From Clostridiales bacterium (GTDB lineage Bacteria > Bacillota > Clostridia > Lachnospirales > Lachnospiraceae), in NCBI GenBank assembly GCA_012519195.1, contig JAAYQP010000080.1:1-36406 (forward strand): a stretch of 36,406 bases of DNA. Direction: 5' to 3'. Position numbers and translations under genes: made by a program. The notes beneath the pieces are model-generated. The model saw only the letters and a program-made list of their open reading frames with translations, made no database searches and was not told where the DNA came from. Positions 26,001 through 33,093 of this stretch are shown here, in pieces. Within the stretch, counting starts at the first letter, position 1, and each line of letters starts with the position of its first letter.

Positions 26001-26178
26001 AATGTATGAGTGTGACAATGCGCTGACCAAAGCTAATATTAAGTTAGGTGTTAATGTTACCTCCATTGTTGAATGTAACCTTATCGAAGAGGAAGGTGAA
26101 GCGATCCCTCTTAATGAAGATGGATTTGCGATCGAAATTAAGCCTTATGAGATTAAGACCTACAAGATTTACTTGTAA
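23071..26178 (+). CDS. GH38 alpha-mannosidase
   Basis: Zinc-dependent retaining alpha-mannosidase of 1035 residues, the long AMS1/cytosolic type. An N-terminal sandwich region precedes the catalytic part. GHTHIDVAWWW holds zinc ligands His243 and Asp245; WLPDVFGYSG carries the nucleophile Asp355; NQFHDILPGTS near residue 575 supplies the later zinc histidine. C-terminal beta domains follow. No signal peptide, so it trims imported alpha-mannosides. GGAG lies 7 bases before ATG 23071; an in-frame TTG at 23038 is less likely. It sits 99 bases after GH130, a gap containing a small CTCCAA/TTGGAG hairpin. Confidence 0.95.
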   Translation: MRFIDKRIGVICDQLKKLAVVQKIPLENWVYKKGNYIYPEDVDASAENFQPFDSKTMHWYGPDEHYWFRVDFTVPESFHEKPMWLRVRTQIEEWDDAKNPQFLLFVNNVATQGIDMNHREVLLERVAKAGDTYRLDLQAYTGTLHSEFNLIVEILEIDPRIIELYYDLRVPLDAFSRMEKEDSNRLAIENILNNTINYLDLRNPYSKEFYKSLDEAIQYIDKALYEDMAGYQDVIATCIGHTHIDVAWWWTVEQTREKVGRSFATVLKLMEEYPNYKFMSSQPQLYYFLKERYPELYNRLKERVKEGRWEPEGGMWVEADCNLTSGESLVRQFLYGKRFFKEEFGVDNRILWLPDVFGYSGALPQIMKKSGIDYFMTTKLSWNQINKVPYDTLQWKGIDGTKVLTHFISTLGVGQDPDNFFTTYNGLLHPDAIMGGWLRYQNKDINNDILISYGYGDGGGGPTREMLETSKRMEKGVRGIPKVRQEFAATYFKELEQRVKDHKRLPVWEGEFYFEYHRGTYTSMARNKRSNRKSELLLMDLELLSVLAKKQLGIPYPKEELERLWKLVMINQFHDILPGTSIHEVYEVTKREYAKIKEKASALLQERLEALVGSGKGVTVYNTLGFERNDIVCLGELQATALRDEEGNVYPVQNTSQGTIAYLKGIPSKGSRTFEVVDTVEANEGSDIPFTVTGLSDLETPFYRISFDENGMFRSIYDKENDREVLQAGKSGNLFRMYEDKPIYYDNWDIDIYYTEKYWDADQVERMEWTEIGRLRATLEIDRKISNSTIKQKIYFYADTRRIDFETYVDWKEHQHLLKVHFPVNIHSDEATFDIQFGNVTRKVHTNTSWDIARFETCGQKWIDMSEGRYGVSLLNDCKYGHSIKDSNMAITLIKSGIEPNPMTDYEEHYFTYALYPHANTWRDGGTVQEAYKLNQRAYVVQGGVPGTKTSFVSIDKENVIIETVKEAEDGKSIILRMYECDNALTKANIKLGVNVTSIVECNLIEEEGEAIPLNEDGFAIEIKPYEIKTYKIYL

Positions 26179-26316
26179 GGCTAGCCTTCCTTAAGGTAAG
26201 GTCTGGGAATAAATGAGACAGTTTGAAAGTGGCTTAAATCATACTTGATTGGAAGATATCGGTATGATAAGCTTCAGATATGCAGTTATATACTACACGA
26301 ACACGGAGGATGAATC

Positions 26317-28173
26317 ATGTATTTATTACCGAGCCCTAGGGAAATCAGAATTCGTGATAAGCAATTTTATACATTGCGCTATCATGCAGAAATCTGTATA
26401 GATGATAACTGTGATCTTGCAGTGAATCATTATGCGAAACTTTTAAAAAATCATATTCTGCAATTTACCGGCTTTTCCTTACCGATCTTGAAAGGAATAG
26501 CTTCTGGGGATGGAATTTATCTATCAATGAATTCGGAAATGGCAGAAGAGGAATATAAATTATCTATAGAGAAGGATAAGATTGTTATTCAGGGGGGGAG
26601 CAATACTGCCATCCTCTATGGAGTGCAGACCCTGCGACAGATTATTAGCCAGAAAGGATCCGTGCTTCCTTGTTTAGAAATTAAGGATTATCCTGATATT
26701 AAACATCGAGGCTTCTACCATGATGTTACTAGAGGAAGAGTCCCTACGCTTGCTTATCTAAAAGAGCTGGCAGACAAGCTTAGTTATTATAAGATCAATC
26801 AACTTCAGTTATATATTGAGCATAGCTATTTGTTTAAAGACTTTAGTGAGGTTTGGAGAGATGATACCCCGCTTACAGCAGAAGAGATCTTGGAGTTGGA
26901 TGCCTATTGCAGAAGCTTAAATATTGAGCTTATCCCATCCTTATCCTCCTTTGGTCATCTATATGAATTATTGCGGACAAAAACCTATGCCCATCTATGT
27001 GAGCTGCCCAATTCAGATAAAGAACCCTTTGGTCTTGTAGCACGGATGCAACACCATACCATTGATACTACCAATGAGGAGAGTTATCAACTGATAACGA
27101 AAATGATATCGGAATATATGCCCCTATTTAGCTCAAAGCATTTTAATATTTGTGCCGATGAAACCTTTGATCTTGGAAAGGGCAGGAGTAAGCAGTTAGC
27201 CGATGAGATTGGGACACAGAAGTTATATGTCGGTTTCTTAAAGAGAATTGCTGAATTTGTTGTCTCAAAGGGCAAGATACCTATGTTCTGGGGAGATATT
27301 ATTTCTAGATTCCCAGAAGCGATTAATGAGCTACCAAAGGAATCGATCTGTTTGAACTGGGGATATGCACCGGATCAAAGGGATTACGAGACCAAGGCGC
27401 TGGCAGAAGCAGGCGCGACCCAGTATCTGTGCCCCGGTGTTGGTGGATGGAATCAAATGATCAATCTAATCGAATCTTCCTATAAGAACATTCGTCTGAT
27501 GTGTGACTATGCGTATCAATATCAAGGGATTGGTATTCTAAATACGGATTGGGGCGATTTTGGTCATATTAATCATCCGGAATTCTCTACTGCAGGTATC
27601 ATCTATGGCGCAACTTTTTCCTGGAGGAAAACAGAGCTTTCCTTTGATGAAATCAATAAGCAGATCTCCGCGCTGGAATATAGAGATCAGAGTGAGCAAT
27701 TGATAGCCGTAGTTGCTAAGCTCTCGACCTTAAGTGTATTTGGTTGGAGAAATGCAGTTTGGTTTAAGGAACTTCACCCTGCTAAGGATGAAAAAAGTAA
27801 AGAAGAAATCCGTAGCTTTTTAATGGAGGGAGATCTAAGTAAGGTTCAGACTGTTAATAAATCCATAGAAAATCATGTTCAAGAATTATATCGAATAATC
27901 AACACTATGGATAGTGGTAAACGTTATCTGGTAAAACCTTACCTTCTTGCAGCAGATGGGATCCATCTACTCAATAGAATAGGAGCTACGATTGGTCATA
28001 AAGTTTATCAGCAAGAGAATCCAGCCACAGAGGATTCTAAGAAACTGGCTGCGGAGCTGGAACACTGGTTCTATCGATATAAAGAGGTTTGGCGTAGTGT
28101 TAGTAAAGAATCTGAATTGTATCGTTTGCAGAATGTTATCAATTGGTATGCAGATTACCTAAGAGAGATATAA
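26317..28173 (+). CDS. GH20 beta-N-acetylhexosaminidase
   Basis: Family 20 glycosidase of 618 residues that removes terminal beta-GlcNAc or beta-GalNAc by substrate-assisted catalysis. An N-terminal GH20b-like domain (about 1-125) precedes the barrel, which starts at HRGFYHDVTRGRVP. The catalytic Asp-Glu pair is in NICADETFDLG (Asp281, Glu282). A helical C-terminal extension of roughly 150 residues follows. No signal peptide, so it acts on imported oligosaccharides. The start follows GGAGGATGAATC. With GH130 and GH38 it suggests dismantling of N-glycan fragments carrying GlcNAc branches or chitobiose; the linkage preference cannot be read from the sequence. Confidence 0.88.
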   Translation: MYLLPSPREIRIRDKQFYTLRYHAEICIDDNCDLAVNHYAKLLKNHILQFTGFSLPILKGIASGDGIYLSMNSEMAEEEYKLSIEKDKIVIQGGSNTAILYGVQTLRQIISQKGSVLPCLEIKDYPDIKHRGFYHDVTRGRVPTLAYLKELADKLSYYKINQLQLYIEHSYLFKDFSEVWRDDTPLTAEEILELDAYCRSLNIELIPSLSSFGHLYELLRTKTYAHLCELPNSDKEPFGLVARMQHHTIDTTNEESYQLITKMISEYMPLFSSKHFNICADETFDLGKGRSKQLADEIGTQKLYVGFLKRIAEFVVSKGKIPMFWGDIISRFPEAINELPKESICLNWGYAPDQRDYETKALAEAGATQYLCPGVGGWNQMINLIESSYKNIRLMCDYAYQYQGIGILNTDWGDFGHINHPEFSTAGIIYGATFSWRKTELSFDEINKQISALEYRDQSEQLIAVVAKLSTLSVFGWRNAVWFKELHPAKDEKSKEEIRSFLMEGDLSKVQTVNKSIENHVQELYRIINTMDSGKRYLVKPYLLAADGIHLLNRIGATIGHKVYQQENPATEDSKKLAAELEHWFYRYKEVWRSVSKESELYRLQNVINWYADYLREI

Positions 28174-28269
28174 AAAGAAGACTTAGGTAAGGTTTGAGAA
28201 CGATAGGAAGTACTTGCTTTCGTTGGGAATACTTGTTATATTAAAGATTGAGGAAAATAGTAAATCATT

Positions 28270-28327
28270 AGATAATTGCAGATCGAAATACTATAATATT
28301 ATATACAACAAGGATCTGCAATTATCT
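28270..28327 (+). promoter_or_regulatory. Perfect 15-bp stem-loop upstream of nagB
   Basis: AGATAATTGCAGATC (28270-28284) pairs exactly with 28313-28327 around a 28-base AT-rich loop containing TATAAT (28292-28297). No T run follows. It lies 28 bases before the nagB ATG, so it could be an operator, a processing site or a control of translation. A weak promoter TTGCAG-17-TATATA can also be drawn here. Confidence 0.45.
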
Positions 28328-28355
28328 CAATAAAACGAAAGAAAGGATCATCATT

Positions 28356-29081
28356 ATGCGTATAATTAAAGCAAAGGATTATAATGATATGAGCCGTAAG
28401 GCAGCGAATATCATTGCTGCACAGGTTATTATGAAGCCAGACAGTGTCTTGGGACTTGCTACTGGAAGCACACCGATCGGAACCTATAAGCATCTGATTT
28501 CATTGTATCAAGCTGGTGACTTGGATTTTTCAGAGATACGTACAGTTAATCTGGATGAGTATAAGGGATTGCCAAAGGGCAATGATCAGAGCTATGATTA
28601 TTTTATGAAGGAAAACCTGTTTAAGCATATTAATATTAAGGAAGAAAATTCCTACATTCCAGATGGTATGGCAGAGGATGATGAAGAGGAATGTCGTCGT
28701 TATGATCAATTGATCGATAGCTTAAAGGGAGTTGACTTACAGCTACTTGGTATCGGTTTGAATGGTCATATTGGTTTTAATGAGCCAAATGATGTGTTTT
28801 CCAAAGGTACGAATCTTATAAAATTGACAGAAAGTACAATTGAGGCAAATTCTCGTTTCTTTGAAAGTTATGACGATATCCCGAAATATGCATTTACTAT
28901 GGGAATCAAGAGCATCATGCAAGCGCGAAAGATCCTATTGTGCGTGAGCGGTAAAAGTAAAGCTGAGATTCTAAAAGAGTCTATTGAAGGACCAATTACT
29001 CCGCAGGTTCCAGCATCCATTTAACAGCTCCATGGTGATGTTACTGTAATAGCAGATGAAGAGGCATTGTCATTGCTTTAG
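28356..29081 (+). pseudogene. nagB: Glucosamine-6-phosphate deaminase with an in-frame stop near the C-terminus
   Basis: NagB turns glucosamine-6-P into fructose-6-P and ammonia. The reading frame gives 222 residues with all main motifs: GLATGSTP near residue 33, NLDEYKG (Asp67) and GIGLNGHIGFNEP (His138, Glu143). It then stops at TAA 29022-29024, right after VPASI. The same frame continues QLHGDVTVIADEEALSLL to TAG at 29081, which is the normal family ending, and a full 241 residues would match B. subtilis NagB. A single T-to-A change of TTA (Leu) explains it. The product may be inactive, a functional truncation, or a sequencing error. It is the last gene of the operon. Confidence 0.85.
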
Positions 29082-29090
29082 ATATGTCTA

Positions 29091-29141
29091 AGGCTTATAC
29101 AAAACGATACAATGAAAAGGCGTTTTGTATAAGCTTTTTCT
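29091..29141 (+). terminator. Terminator of the glycosidase operon
   Basis: A perfect 14-bp stem (29093-29106 with 29121-29134) and a 14-base loop, followed by TTTTTC. It begins 12 bases after the original nagB stop codon. Confidence 0.9.
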
Positions 29142-29242
29142 TTCTATAGGATTAATATTAATAAATAATGATTTATGAATTTTTATATAACTAAAGTAAG
29201 GAAATGCTTAAGGAATGGCGATAACAGGAAGGAGAACAAATA

Positions 29243-29491
29243 ATGAAGATTAAAGTTTACCCTCATAAAGTTCAATATTATGAGACGGATCAAATGGGGG
29301 TAGTTCATCATTCGAATTACATTCGTTGGTTTGAAGAAGCTAGGTCTGATTTTCATGACCAGATTGGAATTAGTTATGCAGCCATTGCTTTTTAAATAAA
29401 AAAAGAAAAGCCGATCTCCTTAAAAAGAGAGAAAAAGGAGTATTATGATATCATGGTTTCAGCTATTGGAAATGAAGTAGAATTTGTTTAA
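29243..29491 (+). pseudogene. Remnant of a YbgC-like acyl-CoA thioesterase
   Basis: A good ribosome site (GGAAGGAG) precedes ATG 29243 and a 50-residue frame whose start, VYPHKVQYYETDQMGVVHHS then NYIRWFEEAR, is the hotdog-fold 4HBT/YbgC N-terminus with the catalytic-type Asp. It ends at TAA 29393. In the same frame the sequence resumes KPISLKREKKEYYDIMVSAI and stops at 29491, which looks like the C-terminus of the same family. Total length is 82 codons against about 135-140 expected. An internal deletion of some 55 codons plus one stop is the simplest reading. It is unlikely to be functional. A terminator follows at 29532-29578. Confidence 0.75.
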
Positions 29492-29531
29492 GGATTTAAA
29501 TACTAAAATATAATATTCTATTGAGAAGAAA

Positions 29532-29578
29532 AGCTGATTTGCTGCCATCTGTATTCGTTAGCAAATCGCTTTTTTTTT
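29532..29578 (+). terminator. Terminator after the thioesterase remnant
   Basis: GATTTGCT (29536-29543) pairs with AGCAAATC (29560-29567), with AGC/GCT extending the base of the stem, followed by nine T. Confidence 0.85.
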
Positions 29579-29847
29579 GTGCGTAAGTAAAGTGAATATT
29601 TGTATGCTGCCAACAATGCGAACATGCCTGTCAAATAGTGAAATTATTCAGCAAAATAAGAAAAATTGAATAAAAAGTCATTTTCTTGCAATATTGTGTA
29701 GCTTTTTTTCTTATTATTGTTTATAATAATTGTAATATAGTCTTTTAAAAAATATATTTTTTAAAGTTAGATACATAAAGCATACCGGAATTTTAAGAAT
29801 ATAGAATTATAATTAGGACGAAAGGTAAATTGGGAGGTCGTTTCATA
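29579..29847. other. AT-rich upstream region of the GntR-type regulator
   Basis: About 270 bases with no credible ORF. TATAAT at 29722-29727 is a possible -10, but I see no -35 at the right distance. No clear operator dyad is evident. Confidence 0.5.
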
Positions 29848-31005
29848 ATGAAATCGGAATTTTTGTATAAGAAAGTATTTAAAGGCATCAGGGATGATAT
29901 CAAAAAAGGCAGATTCCCTGAAGGAAGCAGACTCCCCTCAGAGGAAGATTTTTGTAAGGAATATGATGTAAGTACAATTACGGTAAAAAAGGCCATGGAC
30001 CTGCTTGCACTGGAAGGTCTCATTCGTAGAGTACCAGGAAGAGGAACCTATGTCTTAGATGAAGAAGAAGGTGAGGAAATTCGTAAGAATATGGAAGACA
30101 TAGAGCATGAGCAGCAGGAGAATAGTAAGCTACCAAATCATATGCAGATCGGACAGAAACATAAGAAAAGTAGGATGATTGGTATGGTGTTGGAACATGT
30201 GGCTTCCCCATTTGGTCTTGATATGATGTATCAATTGGATAGAGAGGCAGAAAAGGCAGGATACAAGCTGTGCATCCGATTCTCTTATGGGAACCGTGAG
30301 AAAGAGACGGAGGAAATAGAGCATTTATTATCTCTTAACGTCGAAGGTTTTATCATAATGCCATGCCATGGCGCTCATTATAATACTGCGATCTTAAAAC
30401 TGATTATTGATAAATTTCCTGTCGTTCTCATCGATAAAAAGATGATTGGAATTTCTGTATCTTCGGTTAGTACGGATGGAAGAAAAGCGATTAAAGGTCT
30501 TGTTCAGCATTTGTATGATCGAGGTTGCAGGAAAATTGGGCTTATCACAGTGGACACAACAGGGACCACATCATTAATTGATCGAAGAAAGGGATTTTAT
30601 GATGGAATTGAGGAATTGCAACTTCCTACAATAGAAGAATGTGTTCTAAACCATGATAATACAGACTTTGTTGACCCTGAGGTACAGCAGCAAGATACCG
30701 TTCGGATCCGAGAATATTTGGAAGAGCGGTTGAATGAACTGGATGGAATTGTATGCTCGGAATATGGTATGATGAAATCGGTGGTTCAGGCGGCAAAGGA
30801 TTTAAATATTAAGCTTGGGTCCGATCTTCGTGTATGTTGTATTGATGAAGATTATCAGGCTTCAGAAGGATATTACTTTACCCATATGAAGCAGGATGAA
30901 AGATCCATAGCAAAGTTGGCTTTTAAATTACTACTACAAGATGATCGGCAGCCAGCGGTTGATTACCTAGTTCCGGCAATTTTCCGGCAAGGAAAGACCA
31001 CTTAA
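29848..31005 (+). CDS. GntR-type regulator with a LacI-type sugar-binding domain (AraR-like)
   Basis: A 385-residue chimeric regulator. Residues 1-72 are a GntR winged helix (PEGSRLPSEEDFCKEYDVST then ITVKKAMDLLALEGLIRRVPG and RGTYV). A charged linker follows, and from about residue 112 a periplasmic-binding-protein-like effector domain begins (RMIGMVLEHVASPFGLDM). This is the AraR architecture, in which a sugar releases the protein from DNA. ATG 29848 has GGGAGG ten bases upstream; an in-frame TTG at 29830 overlaps that site. It stands between the two ABC systems, with its own terminator, and most plausibly controls the downstream one. Confidence 0.88.
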   Translation: MKSEFLYKKVFKGIRDDIKKGRFPEGSRLPSEEDFCKEYDVSTITVKKAMDLLALEGLIRRVPGRGTYVLDEEEGEEIRKNMEDIEHEQQENSKLPNHMQIGQKHKKSRMIGMVLEHVASPFGLDMMYQLDREAEKAGYKLCIRFSYGNREKETEEIEHLLSLNVEGFIIMPCHGAHYNTAILKLIIDKFPVVLIDKKMIGISVSSVSTDGRKAIKGLVQHLYDRGCRKIGLITVDTTGTTSLIDRRKGFYDGIEELQLPTIEECVLNHDNTDFVDPEVQQQDTVRIREYLEERLNELDGIVCSEYGMMKSVVQAAKDLNIKLGSDLRVCCIDEDYQASEGYYFTHMKQDERSIAKLAFKLLLQDDRQPAVDYLVPAIFRQGKTT

Positions 31006-31023
31006 ATATTGGAGTATTACAGG

Positions 31024-31060
31024 AGTGCTGAGATGAAATACCGCTTCAGCACTTTTTTGT
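31024..31060 (+). terminator. Terminator of the GntR-type regulator gene
   Basis: AGTGCTGA (31024-31031) pairs with TCAGCACT (31046-31053), followed by TTTTTT. Confidence 0.9.
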
Positions 31061-31302
31061 TGAATGGGAAATTATTTTCTATTGAATAGGAAAGATGCCG
31101 AAAAGAATAGCATAAAAGAGTGAAAAACATAATTTATTATCTGTATTCCGTATAAAATATAATTAATATATATTGAAAACAAAAATCAAAAGAAAAGTAA
31201 TGAAATATCACTACATTATAACTTAATAAATACAAATGAATTCTGCTCTACTTGTGAATAATTAATAATAAATATAATAAATATTAATTTGAAATATAAT
31301 AC
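31061..31302. other. AT-rich region upstream of the second binding-protein promoter
   Basis: About 240 bases of extremely AT-rich DNA with no ORF. Apart from A and T tracts, which may act as an UP element, I see no defined site. Operators for the upstream GntR-type regulator are expected here but not recognised. Confidence 0.5.
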
Positions 31303-31331
31303 TTTACAAAATATATTGAATATGATATTAT
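31303..31331 (+). promoter_or_regulatory. Promoter of the second ABC operon
   Basis: TTTACA (31303-31308), exact 17-base spacer and TATTAT (31326-31331). The predicted start point (about 31338-31340) falls immediately before the folded leader. Confidence 0.7.
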
Positions 31332-31340
31332 ACTTTTGTA

Positions 31341-31421
31341 GCAAGTAAGGTACTAAAGTACCTGGAACTTAAATTCCTAGGAAACAAAGTTCCGCACTTG
31401 CGATAAGATCTATTTGGATCT
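31341..31421 (+). ncRNA. Cloverleaf-like structured 5' leader of the second ABC operon
   Basis: GCAAGT (31341-31346) can close on ACTTGC (31396-31401). Inside lie three consecutive 14-base hairpins with the shared form GG...CC: 31349-31362 (GGTAC/GTACC), 31364-31377 (GGAA/TTCC) and 31380-31393 (GGAA/TTCC), separated by one or two bases. An extra hairpin AGATC/GATCT spans 31406-31421. The ribosome site AAGGAGG (31446-31452) is just downstream. An alternative pairing of 31364-31368 with 31389-31393 is possible, so it could switch. I do not recognise a known class. Confidence 0.5.
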
Positions 31422-31459
31422 GGATAGATTTATTAAAATATCCATAAGGAGGAGAAGGA

Positions 31460-32938
31460 ATGAAACTAAGAAAGCTATTTACTTTACTAGTGTTTACAGC
31501 TATGTTAAGCGGATTGCTAGTAGGGTGCAAGGGAAAAACGGAGGATCAAGGTTCTCAAACAACAGGAACAACTAATGAAACAAAGACAGAAGAGAATAAA
31601 AAAGAACCGGAAGAGAATAAGGTAGCAGAGGAAACGAATGAAACCGGTGGAACCGTTCGTATCATGATGAATGTAACCGGTGGTAAAGATGAAGATGAAA
31701 TGAAATTATTCCAAGATGCATTAAGTGAAGCAACCGGTCTTACTATAGAAATTGAGAAACCGGCTTCCGATTACAATGCAGTTCTGATGCAGAAGCTTAA
31801 TGGTGGTGAACAATATGATTTAATTTATATTAACATGGGCGATTATATGAATCTGATTGATCAGGAAGCGCTCCTTGATATCACCGATCGAGTAAAAGCA
31901 TCTGATATTCTGACAGGTAATGTTGATGAGAAAGAATGGGCAGACATTACTGTGGATGGTAAAATTTATGCTGGCTTCAATAAAAAAGAAGTACATAGAG
32001 TAGTGGCTTTAAATAAGAATATGCTTGAGAATGTGGGAATCGATTATAAGACGATTGATCCTAGCCTAGATGGTTATTATCAAGTATTTAAGAAGTTAAA
32101 AGAAGCTAGTACAGATCCAGAGTTCTATCCTTTTAACGCAATTATTTCCGAAACATGGGATCTTCAGCCTTGGATGGCCGCTCAAGGTTTAAAGGGTGGA
32201 GTTGTAATTGATAGTGATGGAAAGAAATATGTTCCTTTCGCATCCGATGAGGCTGCTCCGGTATGGGAGTGGTTTAAGAAGTTATACGACGAAGAGCTAC
32301 TTGATCCAGCATCCTTTGTTGATAAGACCAAGGATATGAGAGCAAAGATGGGTGCTGCATCACAGAAAAACGCAGTTACCGTTGACTGGGCAGCTTGGGT
32401 TGGCTTACATAATGCAAATGCCCTTGCTGGTGGTGTTACTCCTGATACCTACGAAATTGTATCTCTGCCTGGTGTTAAAACTCCAGATGGCTCCTATATG
32501 TTAGCTAAGGGTGGCGCAAGTTTATTCGCAGTTCCAGCTAACGCACAAAATGTAGATGGTGCAATTAAGGTTCTAGAGTATTTTGCTACACAGGAAGGTG
32601 GCGAACTACTTTCCGTTGGTATTGAAGGTCACGACTATACCGTTGAGAATGGTAAATATGTATTAACTGAGATCGGCGAAGCTCATGCTTGTGATCATGG
32701 TGCGCCATTCCCAATCTACAAAGATTTCAAACATCCAGTTGGTTATAATCCTGGTGTAGATGAGGCAGTATCCTATGGCGAATATGCTAGCATAGAATTG
32801 CCTATTCCAAATGAGGGAGATTATAAAGCAATCTGTGGTAAATGGGGAATTCAGATAATCAAAGGTGAAATTTCGGCATTAGATGGTCTTGCTAAAATGA
32901 GAGAAGAACTTGTAAGTATGGGTGTAACCGACAAATAA
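31460..32938 (+). CDS. Sugar-binding lipoprotein of the second ABC system
   Basis: Extracellular solute-binding protein, 492 residues. The signal peptide MKLRKLFTLLVFTAMLSG ends in a lipobox LLVGC (Cys23). A Thr/Glu/Lys/Asn-rich linker runs to about residue 63, then the mature domain starts (GTVRIMMNVTGGKDEDE). Aromatic and acidic binding-face residues such as DWAAWVGLHNAN are consistent with a CUT1 oligosaccharide binder. Its ligand is unknown and the sequence differs clearly from the first binding protein. AAGGAGGAG precedes the start. It is the first gene of the second transport operon, transcribed behind the structured leader. Confidence 0.92.
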   Translation: MKLRKLFTLLVFTAMLSGLLVGCKGKTEDQGSQTTGTTNETKTEENKKEPEENKVAEETNETGGTVRIMMNVTGGKDEDEMKLFQDALSEATGLTIEIEKPASDYNAVLMQKLNGGEQYDLIYINMGDYMNLIDQEALLDITDRVKASDILTGNVDEKEWADITVDGKIYAGFNKKEVHRVVALNKNMLENVGIDYKTIDPSLDGYYQVFKKLKEASTDPEFYPFNAIISETWDLQPWMAAQGLKGGVVIDSDGKKYVPFASDEAAPVWEWFKKLYDEELLDPASFVDKTKDMRAKMGAASQKNAVTVDWAAWVGLHNANALAGGVTPDTYEIVSLPGVKTPDGSYMLAKGGASLFAVPANAQNVDGAIKVLEYFATQEGGELLSVGIEGHDYTVENGKYVLTEIGEAHACDHGAPFPIYKDFKHPVGYNPGVDEAVSYGEYASIELPIPNEGDYKAICGKWGIQIIKGEISALDGLAKMREELVSMGVTDK

Positions 32939-32963
32939 AATAAGATTTGATGTCATGATTTTG

Positions 32964-33061
32964 AAAAGAGACTGTCTCAAAATATGTAATGTAGGGATTT
33001 GGATTAGAGATTATTAATCTAGTCTAGAACCATACAAGTATGAAAAGAGGCGGTCTCTTTT
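32964..33061 (+). terminator. Attenuator-like stem between binding-protein and permease genes
   Basis: Bases 32964-32978 pair with 33047-33061 through 15 bp including two G-T pairs, with A and T tracts at the ends and a secondary GATTA/TAATC hairpin inside. The form suggests partial termination, giving more binding protein than permease. Confidence 0.5.
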
Positions 33062-33093
33062 CCTGATGTTGCTATGAAAAAGGAGGAATTCGC

